Origin: Gluconacetobacter asukensis
GTDB taxonomy: Bacteria > Pseudomonadota > Alphaproteobacteria > Acetobacterales > Acetobacteraceae
Reading direction: 5' to 3'
Assembly (NCBI RefSeq): GCF_014174375.1
Contig: NZ_JABEQE010000023.1
Span: 1-49,309 of the forward strand
DNA: 49,309 nt
Below, one piece after another: positions 40,645 to 49,200 of this stretch. Each line of letters begins with the position of its first letter. Within the stretch, counting starts at the first letter, position 1. The notes beneath the pieces are model-generated. The model had not been told where the DNA came from, made no database searches, and worked only from the letters and a program-made list of their open reading frames with translations. The position numbers were made by a program, and so were the translations under genes.

Positions 40645-42855
40645 TCAGGCGCCCGTCTGTTCCAGCGCGGGTGCGCCCTGGCTTTCCGCCGCCTGCGCCT
40701 TGGCGACGCGGCGCCAGCGGTGCAGGGTCGGCTCGGTGTAGCCGTTGGGCTGGGTGGCGCCGGTGAAGACCAGTTCGGCCGCCGCGCGGAAGGCCGGACC
40801 GTCGGGATTGTGGGCCATCGGGCGGTAGCCTTCCTCGCCCAGGTTCTGCGCGTCGACGATGGCGGCCATGCGCGTCATCGACGTGCGGACGTCCTCTTCC
40901 GAGATCACGCCGTGGCGCAGCCAGTTGGCGACATGCTGCGAGGAGATGCGCAGCGTCGCGCGGTCTTCCATCAGGCCGACATCGTTGATGTCCGGCACCT
41001 TGGAGCAGCCGATCCCCATATCCACCCACCGCACCACATAGCCCAGGATGCCTTGCAGGTTATTGTCCAGTTCCGCCCGACGTTCGGCCGCCGACCAGGT
41101 GATCTGGCGGGCCAGCGGCAGCGTCAGCAGCGACTGCAATGAAGCCGGCGCCGTGCTCTCCAGCCGGGTCTGCACCGCGCGGACATCGACAAAATGATAG
41201 TGCAGGGCATGCAATGTCGCCGCCGTGGGCGAGGGCACCCACGCCGTATTCGCGCCCGCGCGGGGGTGGGCGATCTTCTGATCCATCATGTCGGCCATGC
41301 GGTCCGGCATCGCCCACATGCCCTTGCCGATCTGCGCGCGGTCCTTCAGGCCGCAGGCCAGGCCGATGGCGACGTTGCGCTGCTCGTAGGCGGTCATCCA
41401 CGGTTCGGCGCGCATTTCGCCCTTACGCACCACCGGGCCGGCCTGCATGCTGTAATGGATCTCGTCGCCCGTACGGTCGAGGAAGCCGGTATTGATGAAC
41501 ACCACGCGGTTGCGCGCGGCATGGATGCAGGAGGCCAGGTTGGCGCTGGTGCGCCGTTCCTCGTCCATGATGCCCATCTTGATCGTGTTGGGCGGCAGGT
41601 CCAGCAATTGCTCGACGCGATCGAACAGGGCGTTGGACAGCGCGACTTCTTCCCCGCCATGCATCTTCGGCTTGACGATATAGATCGACCCGGTGCGGCT
41701 GTTGATGGTCGGCGAGTTGCCGCGCAGATCGTGCAGCGCGATGGCGGCGGTGATCGCGGCGTCCAGCACGCCTTCGGGGATGGCGTGGCCGGTGCTGTCC
41801 ACCACCGCATCGGTGAACATGTGGTGCCCGACATTGCGCACCAGCATCAGGCTGCGCCCCGACAGCACCAGCGACGTGCCGTCGGGCGCGGTGTAGCGGC
41901 GGTCGGGCGCCAGTTGCCGCTCCACCATCCGTCCGCCCTTGGGGAAGGAGGCGGTGAGCGTGCCCTTCATCAGGCCCAGCCAGTTGCGATAGACCAGGAT
42001 CTTGTCCGCGACATCGACGGCCGAGACGCTGTCCTCGCAATCCATGATGGTGGTCAGGGCGGATTCCGCGATCACATCCGCAATGCCGGCGCGATCGCGG
42101 CTGCCGATGGGCGATGCGGGATCGAAGCGCAATTCGATATGCAGCCCGTGATTGCGCAGCACGATCGTATCCGGCGCCTCGGCCGCGCCCTGGAAGCCCG
42201 CGAACTGGGCGGGGCGGCGCAGTTCGACCGGCTGGGCAATGCCGTCGAGGGTCGCGAACAGGCGCCCGTCGGCGATGTGATAGCGGGTGGCATCGGCGTG
42301 GCTGCCCTGGGACAGGGGCGTGATTTCATCCAGAATCAGCCGCACGCGCCGGATCACCTGCGCGCCGCGCTGTTCGTCATAGCCGCGCGCCGGTATGCCG
42401 GACGGGCCGAACGGCTCGGCATCCGTGCCGTAGAACGCATCGTACAGGCTGCCCCAGCGTGCGTTGGCGGCATTGAGCGCGTAGCGGGCATTGGTGACGG
42501 GAACCACCAGCTGCGGGCCCGCGACATGCGCGATTTCGGCATCGACGTCGCGGGTCGTGATCTCGAAATGGGACGGCTGGGGCTCCAGATAACCGGTTGT
42601 CCGCAGCACGCGGATCTGGCCCTCGATATCCGCCGGATCGAAACCCGGGGCGGTCAGCAACTGGTCGACGGCCTGTTGAAGCAGCCGGCGCCGCGCCAGT
42701 GCGTTCAGCACCTTGGGCGTGAACTGCGCGACGATGTCGGACAGGCCGGCCCAGAACCGGTCAGGGGCGATGCCGGTCCCGGGCAGGACCTCGTTCGTGA
42801 CGAATTCATCGAGGGCGTGATCGACTTGAATCTGACCAATCGTGCGGCGGGACAT
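40645..42855 (-). CDS. glcB: Malate synthase G
   Basis: A 736-residue monomeric malate synthase that condenses glyoxylate with acetyl-CoA in the glyoxylate shunt or glycolate use. Typical segments are NARYALNAANARWGSLYDAFYGTD, IMDCEDSVSAVDVADKI (catalytic acid), GRSLMLVRNVGHHM, IYIVKPKMHGGEEVA and MGIMDEERRTSANL. The closing SKVPDINDVGLMEDRATLRISSQH also fits. AAGGGGA precedes ATG 42855. It is divergent from a ScfR-type regulator and close to acs, a grouping for acetate or C2 use. Its 3' end also exists as a decayed copy at 38349. Confidence 0.97.
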   Translation of the reverse strand: MSRRTIGQIQVDHALDEFVTNEVLPGTGIAPDRFWAGLSDIVAQFTPKVLNALARRRLLQQAVDQLLTAPGFDPADIEGQIRVLRTTGYLEPQPSHFEITTRDVDAEIAHVAGPQLVVPVTNARYALNAANARWGSLYDAFYGTDAEPFGPSGIPARGYDEQRGAQVIRRVRLILDEITPLSQGSHADATRYHIADGRLFATLDGIAQPVELRRPAQFAGFQGAAEAPDTIVLRNHGLHIELRFDPASPIGSRDRAGIADVIAESALTTIMDCEDSVSAVDVADKILVYRNWLGLMKGTLTASFPKGGRMVERQLAPDRRYTAPDGTSLVLSGRSLMLVRNVGHHMFTDAVVDSTGHAIPEGVLDAAITAAIALHDLRGNSPTINSRTGSIYIVKPKMHGGEEVALSNALFDRVEQLLDLPPNTIKMGIMDEERRTSANLASCIHAARNRVVFINTGFLDRTGDEIHYSMQAGPVVRKGEMRAEPWMTAYEQRNVAIGLACGLKDRAQIGKGMWAMPDRMADMMDQKIAHPRAGANTAWVPSPTAATLHALHYHFVDVRAVQTRLESTAPASLQSLLTLPLARQITWSAAERRAELDNNLQGILGYVVRWVDMGIGCSKVPDINDVGLMEDRATLRISSQHVANWLRHGVISEEDVRTSMTRMAAIVDAQNLGEEGYRPMAHNPDGPAFRAAAELVFTGATQPNGYTEPTLHRWRRVAKAQAAESQGAPALEQTGA

Positions 42856-43145
42856 GGCGGTTCCCCTTGATAGGATGGTTCGGACCGGGTCGGGCCCGGC
42901 TTGTTCTCTGTTCAGAATGCGGTCATGCCGATTGGGGGGCGGGCATGGAGCGGGCCGCGGGACCGAAGGGGCGCCCGGGCATCATGCAGCGGCCTCAGGC
43001 CCGTGGCCTGGTTCCGATCGGCCTTGGCAATGGCGATGGATTCGACGTGCATTGACGAATCTTCCTCTTCGATCATCCTGTGCCGTCAGTTAAGGAGACC
43101 CGGGAAGTCGACGCCAGACAAAAGAAGACGCCAAGACATGAATGG
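42856..43145. other. glcB-regulator intergenic region
   Basis: A gap of 343 bp with no convincing gene; short frames here have no ribosome-binding site or family look. The right end holds the operator-like dyads reported separately. The region near glcB is GC-rich, the region near the regulator A/T-rich, consistent with promoters for both directions. Confidence 0.5.
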
Positions 43146-43196
43146 TGTAAAACCATTTACATACTGATCTGTGTATTTGTAAAAACGGGTAAATAA
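43146..43196. promoter_or_regulatory. Operator-like dyads before the ScfR-type gene
   Basis: TGTAAA-ACCA-TTTACA (43146-43161) is a perfect 6-4-6 inverted repeat. A second, imperfect one (TATTTG ... TAAATA, 43174-43196) follows and ends just before ATG 43199. A dimeric XRE regulator would be expected to bind such sites, so autoregulation and control of glcB are plausible. This is inference. Confidence 0.5.
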
Positions 43197-43198
43197 GC

Positions 43199-44641
43199 AT
43201 GTCCCCGACCCGCATCGGTCGTATCATCCGCAGGCTTCGGACCGAACGGTCCCTGTCGCAGCAGGCGCTGGCGGTACGGCTGGGCATTTCGCCCAGCTAT
43301 CTCAACCTGATCGAGCACGATCAGCGCAGCGTGACGGCGTCGCTGCTGATCAAGCTGACGCGGGCGCTGGATGTCTCGATCGAGGCGCTGTCGGGCGTGG
43401 ACGAGCAGCGGATGGAGGGGCTGCTGCACCAGGCGCTGTCCGATCCGCTGCTGGGGGCGCATGGCGTGCCGGCGCAGGAAATCGCGGCGCTGGCGGCGCA
43501 GCCCGAGGCCGCGCGCGCGGTGCTGACGCTGCACCAGGCGTTCCGGGCCGCGCATCACGACGCAACACGGCTGATGCTGCCGACGGGCACGCGCGTCATC
43601 CTGCCGCAGGACGAGGCGCGGCTGGTCTATGACGAGCGGCTGAACCATTTTCCCCAACTGGAAGAGCTGGCGGAGCAGGTGCGCGCGGAGATGGCGCGGA
43701 CGGCCCGCCTGCCGGATGGCGAGGGCGTGGCGCCATCGGAAAGCAACCACATGATCGCGACCCGGTTGCGCCAGCATCACGGCATCGTGGTGCGCATCAC
43801 GGCGCTGGACGGGACATTCCGCCGCTATGACCCGGACAGCCGGCTGCTGCTGCTGTCCGACCTGCTGCCCCGGGAAAGCCGGGGATTCCAGCTGGCTTTT
43901 CAACTGATGCTGCTGGAAGGGCGGGAGGTGATCGAGGCGCTGCTGCACGAGATCGCGCCCAGCACCGAGGATGCGCGCATCGTGATCCAGATCGGGCTGG
44001 TGAACTATGCCGCCGCCGCTTTGTTGATGCCCTATTCGCCCTTCCTGGCGGCGGCGGGGGGGCTGCGCTACGATCTGGACCTGCTTTCGGCGCGGTTCGG
44101 CGTGTCCTACCAGCAGGCGGCGCAGCGCCTGTCGACATTGCAGAAGCCGGGCGAGCGGGGGGTGCCGTTCTTCTTCGTGCGCACCGATCCGGCCGGCAAT
44201 ATCACCAAGAGCTTTTCCGCCTGTGGTTTTCCGGTGGCCCGGCAGGGACATTCCTGCCCGCAATGGAATGCCAATACCTGTTTTGCCACGCCCGGCGTGA
44301 CGCAGGCGCAGGTGGCCCAGTTTACCGACGGGCGGACGTTCCTGTGCTTCGCGCGGACCGTGTCGGGCATTTCGACCGGCTGGAACGATGTGCAGCCGGT
44401 CCATGCCATCGCCATGGGGTGCGATATTACCCGCGCGTCGGAAATCGTGTATTCCGACCGGCTGAATCTGCAGGCGCCGGCCATTCCCGTCGGCATTTCC
44501 TGTCATCTGTGCGACTGGACCGAATGCCGGTCGCGCGCGCATCCGCCGCTGCATCATCGCCTGGCGCTGGACATCAACCGGCGGGATGCGCTGCCGTTTA
44601 CGCTTGATACCGGGCCGGAACGCCCGAACGGAGGGGGGTGA
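43199..44641 (+). CDS. XRE-family acyl-responsive regulator (ScfR/MccR/RamB-like, DUF2083)
   Basis: A 480-residue regulator: N-terminal XRE helix-turn-helix (residues 4-65, LSQQALAVRLGISPSYLNLIEHDQR), a central ImmA/IrrE-like region (about 185-290) and C-terminal DUF2083 domain with the conserved cysteines (GHSCPQW, NTCFATPG, GISCHLCDWTECRSRAHPP). Family members (RamB, MccR, PrpR type) sense short acyl-CoAs and control glyoxylate, propionate or acetate genes. It is divergent from glcB and followed by acs, so acetyl-CoA or related metabolite is the likely signal. ATG 43199 has no strong Shine-Dalgarno. Confidence 0.9.
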   Translation: MSPTRIGRIIRRLRTERSLSQQALAVRLGISPSYLNLIEHDQRSVTASLLIKLTRALDVSIEALSGVDEQRMEGLLHQALSDPLLGAHGVPAQEIAALAAQPEAARAVLTLHQAFRAAHHDATRLMLPTGTRVILPQDEARLVYDERLNHFPQLEELAEQVRAEMARTARLPDGEGVAPSESNHMIATRLRQHHGIVVRITALDGTFRRYDPDSRLLLLSDLLPRESRGFQLAFQLMLLEGREVIEALLHEIAPSTEDARIVIQIGLVNYAAAALLMPYSPFLAAAGGLRYDLDLLSARFGVSYQQAAQRLSTLQKPGERGVPFFFVRTDPAGNITKSFSACGFPVARQGHSCPQWNANTCFATPGVTQAQVAQFTDGRTFLCFARTVSGISTGWNDVQPVHAIAMGCDITRASEIVYSDRLNLQAPAIPVGISCHLCDWTECRSRAHPPLHHRLALDINRRDALPFTLDTGPERPNGGG

Positions 44642-44742
44642 TCCGACAGAACGGACGTGCTCACGGCGATAGGGGCTGCGCCGGCTCCTCAGACAACATT
44701 TCCCGGCGGGCTCTGAAATGGGGCTCGTGCAGCGGGGATGAA

Positions 44743-44758
44743 TTCTCTATATTGAGAA
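44743..44758 (+). promoter_or_regulatory. Dyad with embedded -10-like box before acs
   Basis: TTCTC-TATATT-GAGAA: a perfect 5-6-5 inverted repeat whose centre is a good -10 hexamer (TATATT). It lies 65 bp upstream of the acs start. A protein bound there would cover a promoter; no clear -35 is seen 17 bp upstream, so an activator could be needed. Confidence 0.4.
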
Positions 44759-44822
44759 ATGTACATCCCCCCAACCAAGAAATCGGCATTCGAACCGATC
44801 AGACAGGCGGATTGAAAATACA

Positions 44823-46760
44823 GTGTCAGACAAAGAAATTTTCCAGATTCCACCGTCTTTCGCCGCGCAGGCCGGCGTCGATGGTGCCCGCCTGCGTCAG
44901 ATGACCGACGCCGCCGCGCGCGATCCGGAACAATTCTGGCTCGGCGAGGCGGGGCGTCTGGACTGGACGCAGCGCCCGACGGTCGCGTCCGGCTCCTCCT
45001 TCGCGGACGATGTGTCGATCCGCTGGTTCGCGGACGGCCGGCTGAATGCCAGCGTCAATTGCCTGGACCGCCATCTGGCCGAGCGGGGCGAGCAGATCGC
45101 CCTGATCTGGCAGGGGCAGGAGGCGGCGCAGGTCGAGCGTCTGACCTATCGCGCGCTGCACGAGCGCGTCTGCCGGATGGCCAATGTGCTGCGCGGGCTG
45201 GGGGTCGGCAAGGGCGACCGGGTCGCGATCCATCTGCCCATGGTGGTCGAGGGCGTGGTGGCGATGCTGGCCTGCGCGCGGATCGGCGCCCTGCATGTGG
45301 TGCTGTTCGGCGGGTTTTCGGCCGAGGGGCTGGCCGACCGGCTGAACGATAGCGGGGCGGTGGCGGTGATCACCGCCGACGAGGCGCGGCGCGGGCCCAA
45401 GCGGATCGCGCTGAAGACGGTGATGGACGAGGCCCTGGCGCGGGGCGTGCCCAGCGTGCGCCATATGCTGGTGCTGGCCGTGACCGGCCTGGACGTGCCG
45501 ATGCAGGAGGGGCGCGACCTGGCGCTGACCCCGCTGCTGGCGCAGGCGGCGCCCGATTGCGCGGCGGCCGAGATGGAGGCCGAGGACCCGCTGTTCCTGC
45601 TCTATACCTCCGGCAGCACCGGCAAGCCCAAGGGCATGGTCCACTCCACCGGTGGTTACATGGTCTGGGCTTCGTTCACCCACGAGCTGGTCTTCGACCA
45701 TCGGGCGGGGGATGTGTTCTGGTGCACGGCCGATATCAGCTGGATCACCGGGCACACTTATGTGGTCTATGGGCCGCTGGCCAATGGCGGCACGATCCTG
45801 CTGTTCGAGGGCCTGCCGTCCTATCCCGCGCCGGGGCGGTGGTGGGAGGTGATCGATACCCACAAGGTCACGACCTTCTATACCGCGCCCACGGCGATCC
45901 GCTCGCTGATGCGCGACGACGATGCGGTGGTGAAGCGCCATGCGCTGGACAGCCTGCGCCTGCTGGGCAGTGTGGGCGAGCCGATCAGCCCCGATGCCTG
46001 GGTGTGGTTTCACGAGGCTGTCGGACGGGGGCGCTGCCCGGTCGTCGATACCTGGTGGCAGACCGAGACGGGCGGCATCCTGATCGCCCCGGTGCCCGGC
46101 GCGGTGCCGCAGAAGCCCGGTTCCGCCACCCTGCCGCTGCCCGGTGTGGAGGCCGTGCTGCTGACGGACAAGGGCGAGCTGATCGAAGGCGAAGGGGAGG
46201 GCTGCCTGTGCATCGCCCGCTCCTGGCCTGGTCAGGCGCGCACCATCTGGGGTGGTCACGAACGGTTCCGCCACACCTATTTCAGCTTCAGCCCCGGCTA
46301 TTATTTCTCGGGCGACGGGGCGCGGCGGGATGCCGATGGCTATTACTGGATCACCGGGCGCATCGATGACGTGATCAACGTCTCCGGCCATCGGATCGGC
46401 ACCGCCGAGGTCGAGGATGTGGTGGCGACCGACCATCGCTTCGTCGAATGCGCGGCGGTCGGCGTGCCGCACGATATCAAGGGGCAGGGGCTGGTCGTGT
46501 TCGCGGTGGCGCGCGATGCGTCCGTGCCGGATCTGGCCGAGGCCGCTTCGCTGGCCGTGACCAAGGGCATCGGGCGCTATGCGGTGCCCGAACGGGTCTA
46601 TCTGGTGCCCGACCTGCCGAAGACCCGGTCGGGCAAGATCGTGCGGCGGCTGCTGCGCAAGATCGCCTGCCATGAACTGGACGGGCTGGGCGACCTGTCG
46701 ACGCTGGCGGACGCGACGATCGTGGACCGGCTGATCGCGGTGGTCGGGCCGGCGAAATGA
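44823..46760 (+). CDS. acs: Acetyl-CoA synthetase (acetate-CoA ligase)
   Basis: A 645-residue AMP-forming acyl-CoA synthetase; length and sequence suit Acs. Motifs are LYTSGSTGKPKGMVHSTGGY (P-loop), ADISWITGHTYVVYGPL, WWQTETGGILI, YFSGDGARRDADGYYWITGRIDDVINVSGHRIGTAEVE and the C-terminal KTRSGKIVRRLL with the lysine target of acetylation. The W in WWQTETGG and the pocket favour acetate over longer acids (propionate also possible). Start GTG 44823, weak Shine-Dalgarno. It follows the ScfR-type regulator and glcB, pointing to acetate assimilation via the glyoxylate shunt. Confidence 0.95.
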   Translation: MSDKEIFQIPPSFAAQAGVDGARLRQMTDAAARDPEQFWLGEAGRLDWTQRPTVASGSSFADDVSIRWFADGRLNASVNCLDRHLAERGEQIALIWQGQEAAQVERLTYRALHERVCRMANVLRGLGVGKGDRVAIHLPMVVEGVVAMLACARIGALHVVLFGGFSAEGLADRLNDSGAVAVITADEARRGPKRIALKTVMDEALARGVPSVRHMLVLAVTGLDVPMQEGRDLALTPLLAQAAPDCAAAEMEAEDPLFLLYTSGSTGKPKGMVHSTGGYMVWASFTHELVFDHRAGDVFWCTADISWITGHTYVVYGPLANGGTILLFEGLPSYPAPGRWWEVIDTHKVTTFYTAPTAIRSLMRDDDAVVKRHALDSLRLLGSVGEPISPDAWVWFHEAVGRGRCPVVDTWWQTETGGILIAPVPGAVPQKPGSATLPLPGVEAVLLTDKGELIEGEGEGCLCIARSWPGQARTIWGGHERFRHTYFSFSPGYYFSGDGARRDADGYYWITGRIDDVINVSGHRIGTAEVEDVVATDHRFVECAAVGVPHDIKGQGLVVFAVARDASVPDLAEAASLAVTKGIGRYAVPERVYLVPDLPKTRSGKIVRRLLRKIACHELDGLGDLSTLADATIVDRLIAVVGPAK

Positions 46761-46821
46761 ATGGCGGCGGGCGGGGTTATCCCGCCCGTTGCCCGGCGAG
46801 GATCGGCGGAGAGGTTACGGA

Positions 46822-47172
46822 TCACGTACGGCTTTGGTGCGTGCGTTCGTAGGTTCCCCATTCGGCGACGGGCAGAAGGATGTCGACCAGCGTGCGTCCT
46901 TTGGCGGTGGCGGTGTAGCAGGCGGCCCCGTTGTCGCCAGGGCCGGGGTCCTGTCGTGCGATCAGGCCGTCCGCTTCCATGGCGCGCAACTGGGTGGAGA
47001 GGACCTGCTGGCTGACGCCGCCGAGTGCGCGGCGCAGCTGGGCGAAACCGAACGCGTCCTGTGTCAGGAGGTGGAGCGCCCGGGCTTTCCACTTGCCGCC
47101 GATCATGGCGATGACGGTCTCGATCGGGCAGGGATCGAGAGGCGTTCGTTTCGGAATATACTCTTTGGGCAT
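46822..47172 (-). CDS. HxlR-family transcriptional regulator
   Basis: A 116-residue winged-helix protein with the HxlR signature: CPIETVIAMIGGKWKARALHLL near the N-terminus, FAQLRRALGGVSQQVLSTQLRAME (recognition helix), ADGLIARQ and YTATAKGRTLVDIL. HxlR proteins sense aldehydes, quinones or redox state; a Cys (PCPIE) lies at the position used for redox sensing in some members. It is divergent from the HD-domain gene, which is its likely target. Gap 77 bp. Confidence 0.92.
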   Translation of the reverse strand: MPKEYIPKRTPLDPCPIETVIAMIGGKWKARALHLLTQDAFGFAQLRRALGGVSQQVLSTQLRAMEADGLIARQDPGPGDNGAACYTATAKGRTLVDILLPVAEWGTYERTHQSRT

Positions 47173-47249
47173 GATGGTCAGAACATTCTGTGTCTTGCCG
47201 GGACCGGCCTGGGCGCGCTCTGTCGCCGACGGTTCCGAAGGGCAGAAGG

Positions 47250-47825
47250 ATGGAGAGCGTGCGCGAAGAGATCAAGATCGTCCGGCATGACGAAACAGTC
47301 GAGCGCGAACTGGCGACCCTTGCCGGCGTGATCGGTGCGGACCTTCCGGCCTATCGCAACCATATCTATCGCGTGCTGACCTATGCGCTGGATGTCCTGG
47401 GCGAGGACCGGACATGGCGGGAAACGATTGCCTTCGCGCTGGTGTATCACGATGCCGGTTTGTGGACGGCGCGCGACCTTGCCTATCTGGAACCTTCGGA
47501 GGCGGCAGCGGAGCGGGCCCGTCTGGTCAGGGCGCCCCATCTGGATGGCCGGCTTGTCCGCGCGATCATCCATTGGCATCACAAGATAACGCCGTATCGC
47601 GGCGCGCATGCCGATGTGGTCAACGCGGTGCGCAGGGCAGACTGGATCGATGCCAGTGGCGGGCTGATCCGCAAGGGCCTCGCCCGACAGCGGATCAGGG
47701 CCGTCATGCGCGCCATTCCGGTCGCCGGATTTCCCGCTATCCTGATGCGGCTGGCGGCGGATCTCAATCATGGGCGCCAAGCGGCCGGCCTGCGGCGCGT
47801 GCTGAGATACGTCTACAAGATATGA
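47250..47825 (+). CDS. HD-domain protein
   Basis: A 191-residue protein with an HD-type metal-site pattern: His in YRNHIYRVL, VYHDAGLWTARD (HD pair), and HWHHKITPYRG further on. HD proteins are metal phosphohydrolases; no nucleotide-specific motif could be named, and relatives are mostly uncharacterised. ATG 47250 with GAAGG(G) upstream is chosen; an upstream frame from 47190 lacks support. Control by the divergent HxlR regulator is plausible. Confidence 0.78.
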   Translation: MESVREEIKIVRHDETVERELATLAGVIGADLPAYRNHIYRVLTYALDVLGEDRTWRETIAFALVYHDAGLWTARDLAYLEPSEAAAERARLVRAPHLDGRLVRAIIHWHHKITPYRGAHADVVNAVRRADWIDASGGLIRKGLARQRIRAVMRAIPVAGFPAILMRLAADLNHGRQAAGLRRVLRYVYKI

Positions 47826-47884
47826 AGCGCGGGGCCCTTGGCAGGTTCGTGCCGGCGCCCTTCATGCTGGTAGGGAGAAAAACG

Positions 47885-48700
47885 ATGCGATCCTGGTGGG
47901 GACTTGTTGCGCTGGCCTGTCTGGCCCTGGCTGGTTCCTGCGGACGGCCGAGCGAGGCCGTGGCGCGGATGGTGACGCGGCCCGTTACCTGGACACAGGA
48001 CGGTGTGCGGTTCGATAGTGTGCTGGTCTATGACGATGTGGTTTCGGGCCACCGGCCGGGGCTGGTCATGGTGCCCAACTGGCATGGGGTGAATGCGATC
48101 GCCATCGACAAGGCGCGGATGATCGCGGGGCATGATTACGTCATCCTGCTGACCGACCTGTATGGCGCTGCCATTCGCCCCACCGACGATGCGCAGGCCA
48201 AGGCGGCGGTGAAGCCGCTGATGGCCGACCGGGCGTTGCTGCGGCGACGGATGGCGCGGGCGCTGGCGGAATTGCGGGCCCAGGCTGCATCGGCGCCGAT
48301 CGATCTCTCGCGTCTGGCGGCCATCGGCTTCTGTTTCGGCGGCACGGCGGTGCTGGACCTGGCGCGCAGCGGGGCGGATGTGCGGGCGGTGATCTCGTTC
48401 CATGGGGATCTGGCGACCGACGCCCCGTCTCTGGCGCGGGGTATCCGGGCGTCGGTGCTGGCCATGAACGGGGCGGACGATCAGTGGACGATGCCCGATC
48501 TGCCGGCTTTTCTGCAGGAAATGAGCCAGACGCCCACCGCGTGGCAGTTCGTGGTGATCGGGCATGCGGTGCATTGCTTCACCGAGACCGAGGCGACAGG
48601 CTCCAGTGGCATGTGCCGGTATAATGAAGATGCTGCCCGGCGATCCTATGAGCTGATGCGCGGCTGGCTGGCGGCGCATTTCACGGCGGCGCGGCCGTGA
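47885..48700 (+). CDS. Exported dienelactone-hydrolase-like protein
   Basis: A 271-residue alpha/beta hydrolase of the DLH family with an N-terminal signal peptide, possibly a lipoprotein (LALAGSC). The nucleophile is the DLH-type Cys in GFCFGG; the acid is in NGADDQW and the His in GHAVHCF. Most DLH enzymes are cytosolic, so export is unusual. ATG 47885 has AGGGAG 8 bases upstream; an alternative ATG 47822 overlaps the HD-protein stop (ATGA) but would bury the signal sequence. Substrate unknown. It overlaps the next gene by 4 bp. Confidence 0.87.
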   Translation: MRSWWGLVALACLALAGSCGRPSEAVARMVTRPVTWTQDGVRFDSVLVYDDVVSGHRPGLVMVPNWHGVNAIAIDKARMIAGHDYVILLTDLYGAAIRPTDDAQAKAAVKPLMADRALLRRRMARALAELRAQAASAPIDLSRLAAIGFCFGGTAVLDLARSGADVRAVISFHGDLATDAPSLARGIRASVLAMNGADDQWTMPDLPAFLQEMSQTPTAWQFVVIGHAVHCFTETEATGSSGMCRYNEDAARRSYELMRGWLAAHFTAARP

Positions 48701-49182
48701 GGGCGAAGCTGTCGCGGCGGTATGGGCTGGCCCTGATGGTGGGGCTGGCGCTGCTGCCATGGCGGCCGGCTGCGTGGTCGCAGGGATATCGTCCCGGTAT
48801 TCCGCCCGGGGGACTCATACCGGGCGGGATCGTGCCGGGGGACAGCGTGGCGTCGGCGGCCGATCGGGCGCGGCGGCGGATGGAGGCGGAGACGGCGATC
48901 CGTCAGCAGGACCTTGCCGCCCGGACGCGTCAGCAGCAGGCGATCGCGCGCGATCGTGCGGCGCTGGATGCGTCTCGGGGCCAGCGCGGTGCGTCGTCCC
49001 CCGCGACGCCGGAACAATGGCAACGCGAGCAGGCGCTGCAGAACGACATCGACCGGCGGATCGCGGTGCAGCGCCGGGGTGTGACCGTCACGCCGACCGG
49101 GCCGGGGGCATGGATCGTGCGTGACGGGGAAGGCGCGACCCAGGGCGTGTGCCGCGAGATCGGCGGTGTTCTGACCTGTTGA
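48697..49182 (+). CDS. Small exported protein of unknown function
   Basis: A 161-residue protein. Signal peptide in residues 1-29 (hydrophobic core LALMVGLALLP, cleavage near AWSQG). The mature part starts Gly/Pro-rich with GIPPGGLIPGGIVPG, has a charged helical segment rich in Arg/Gln/Ala (about 55-120), and ends with WIVRDGEGATQGVCREIGGVLTC, two Cys that may form a disulfide. No family recognised. Start GTG overlaps the DLH-like stop (GTGA). Confidence 0.75.
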   Translation: MRAKLSRRYGLALMVGLALLPWRPAAWSQGYRPGIPPGGLIPGGIVPGDSVASAADRARRRMEAETAIRQQDLAARTRQQQAIARDRAALDASRGQRGASSPATPEQWQREQALQNDIDRRIAVQRRGVTVTPTGPGAWIVRDGEGATQGVCREIGGVLTC

Positions 49183-49200
49183 GGGTTGGCGGGTGCCTTA

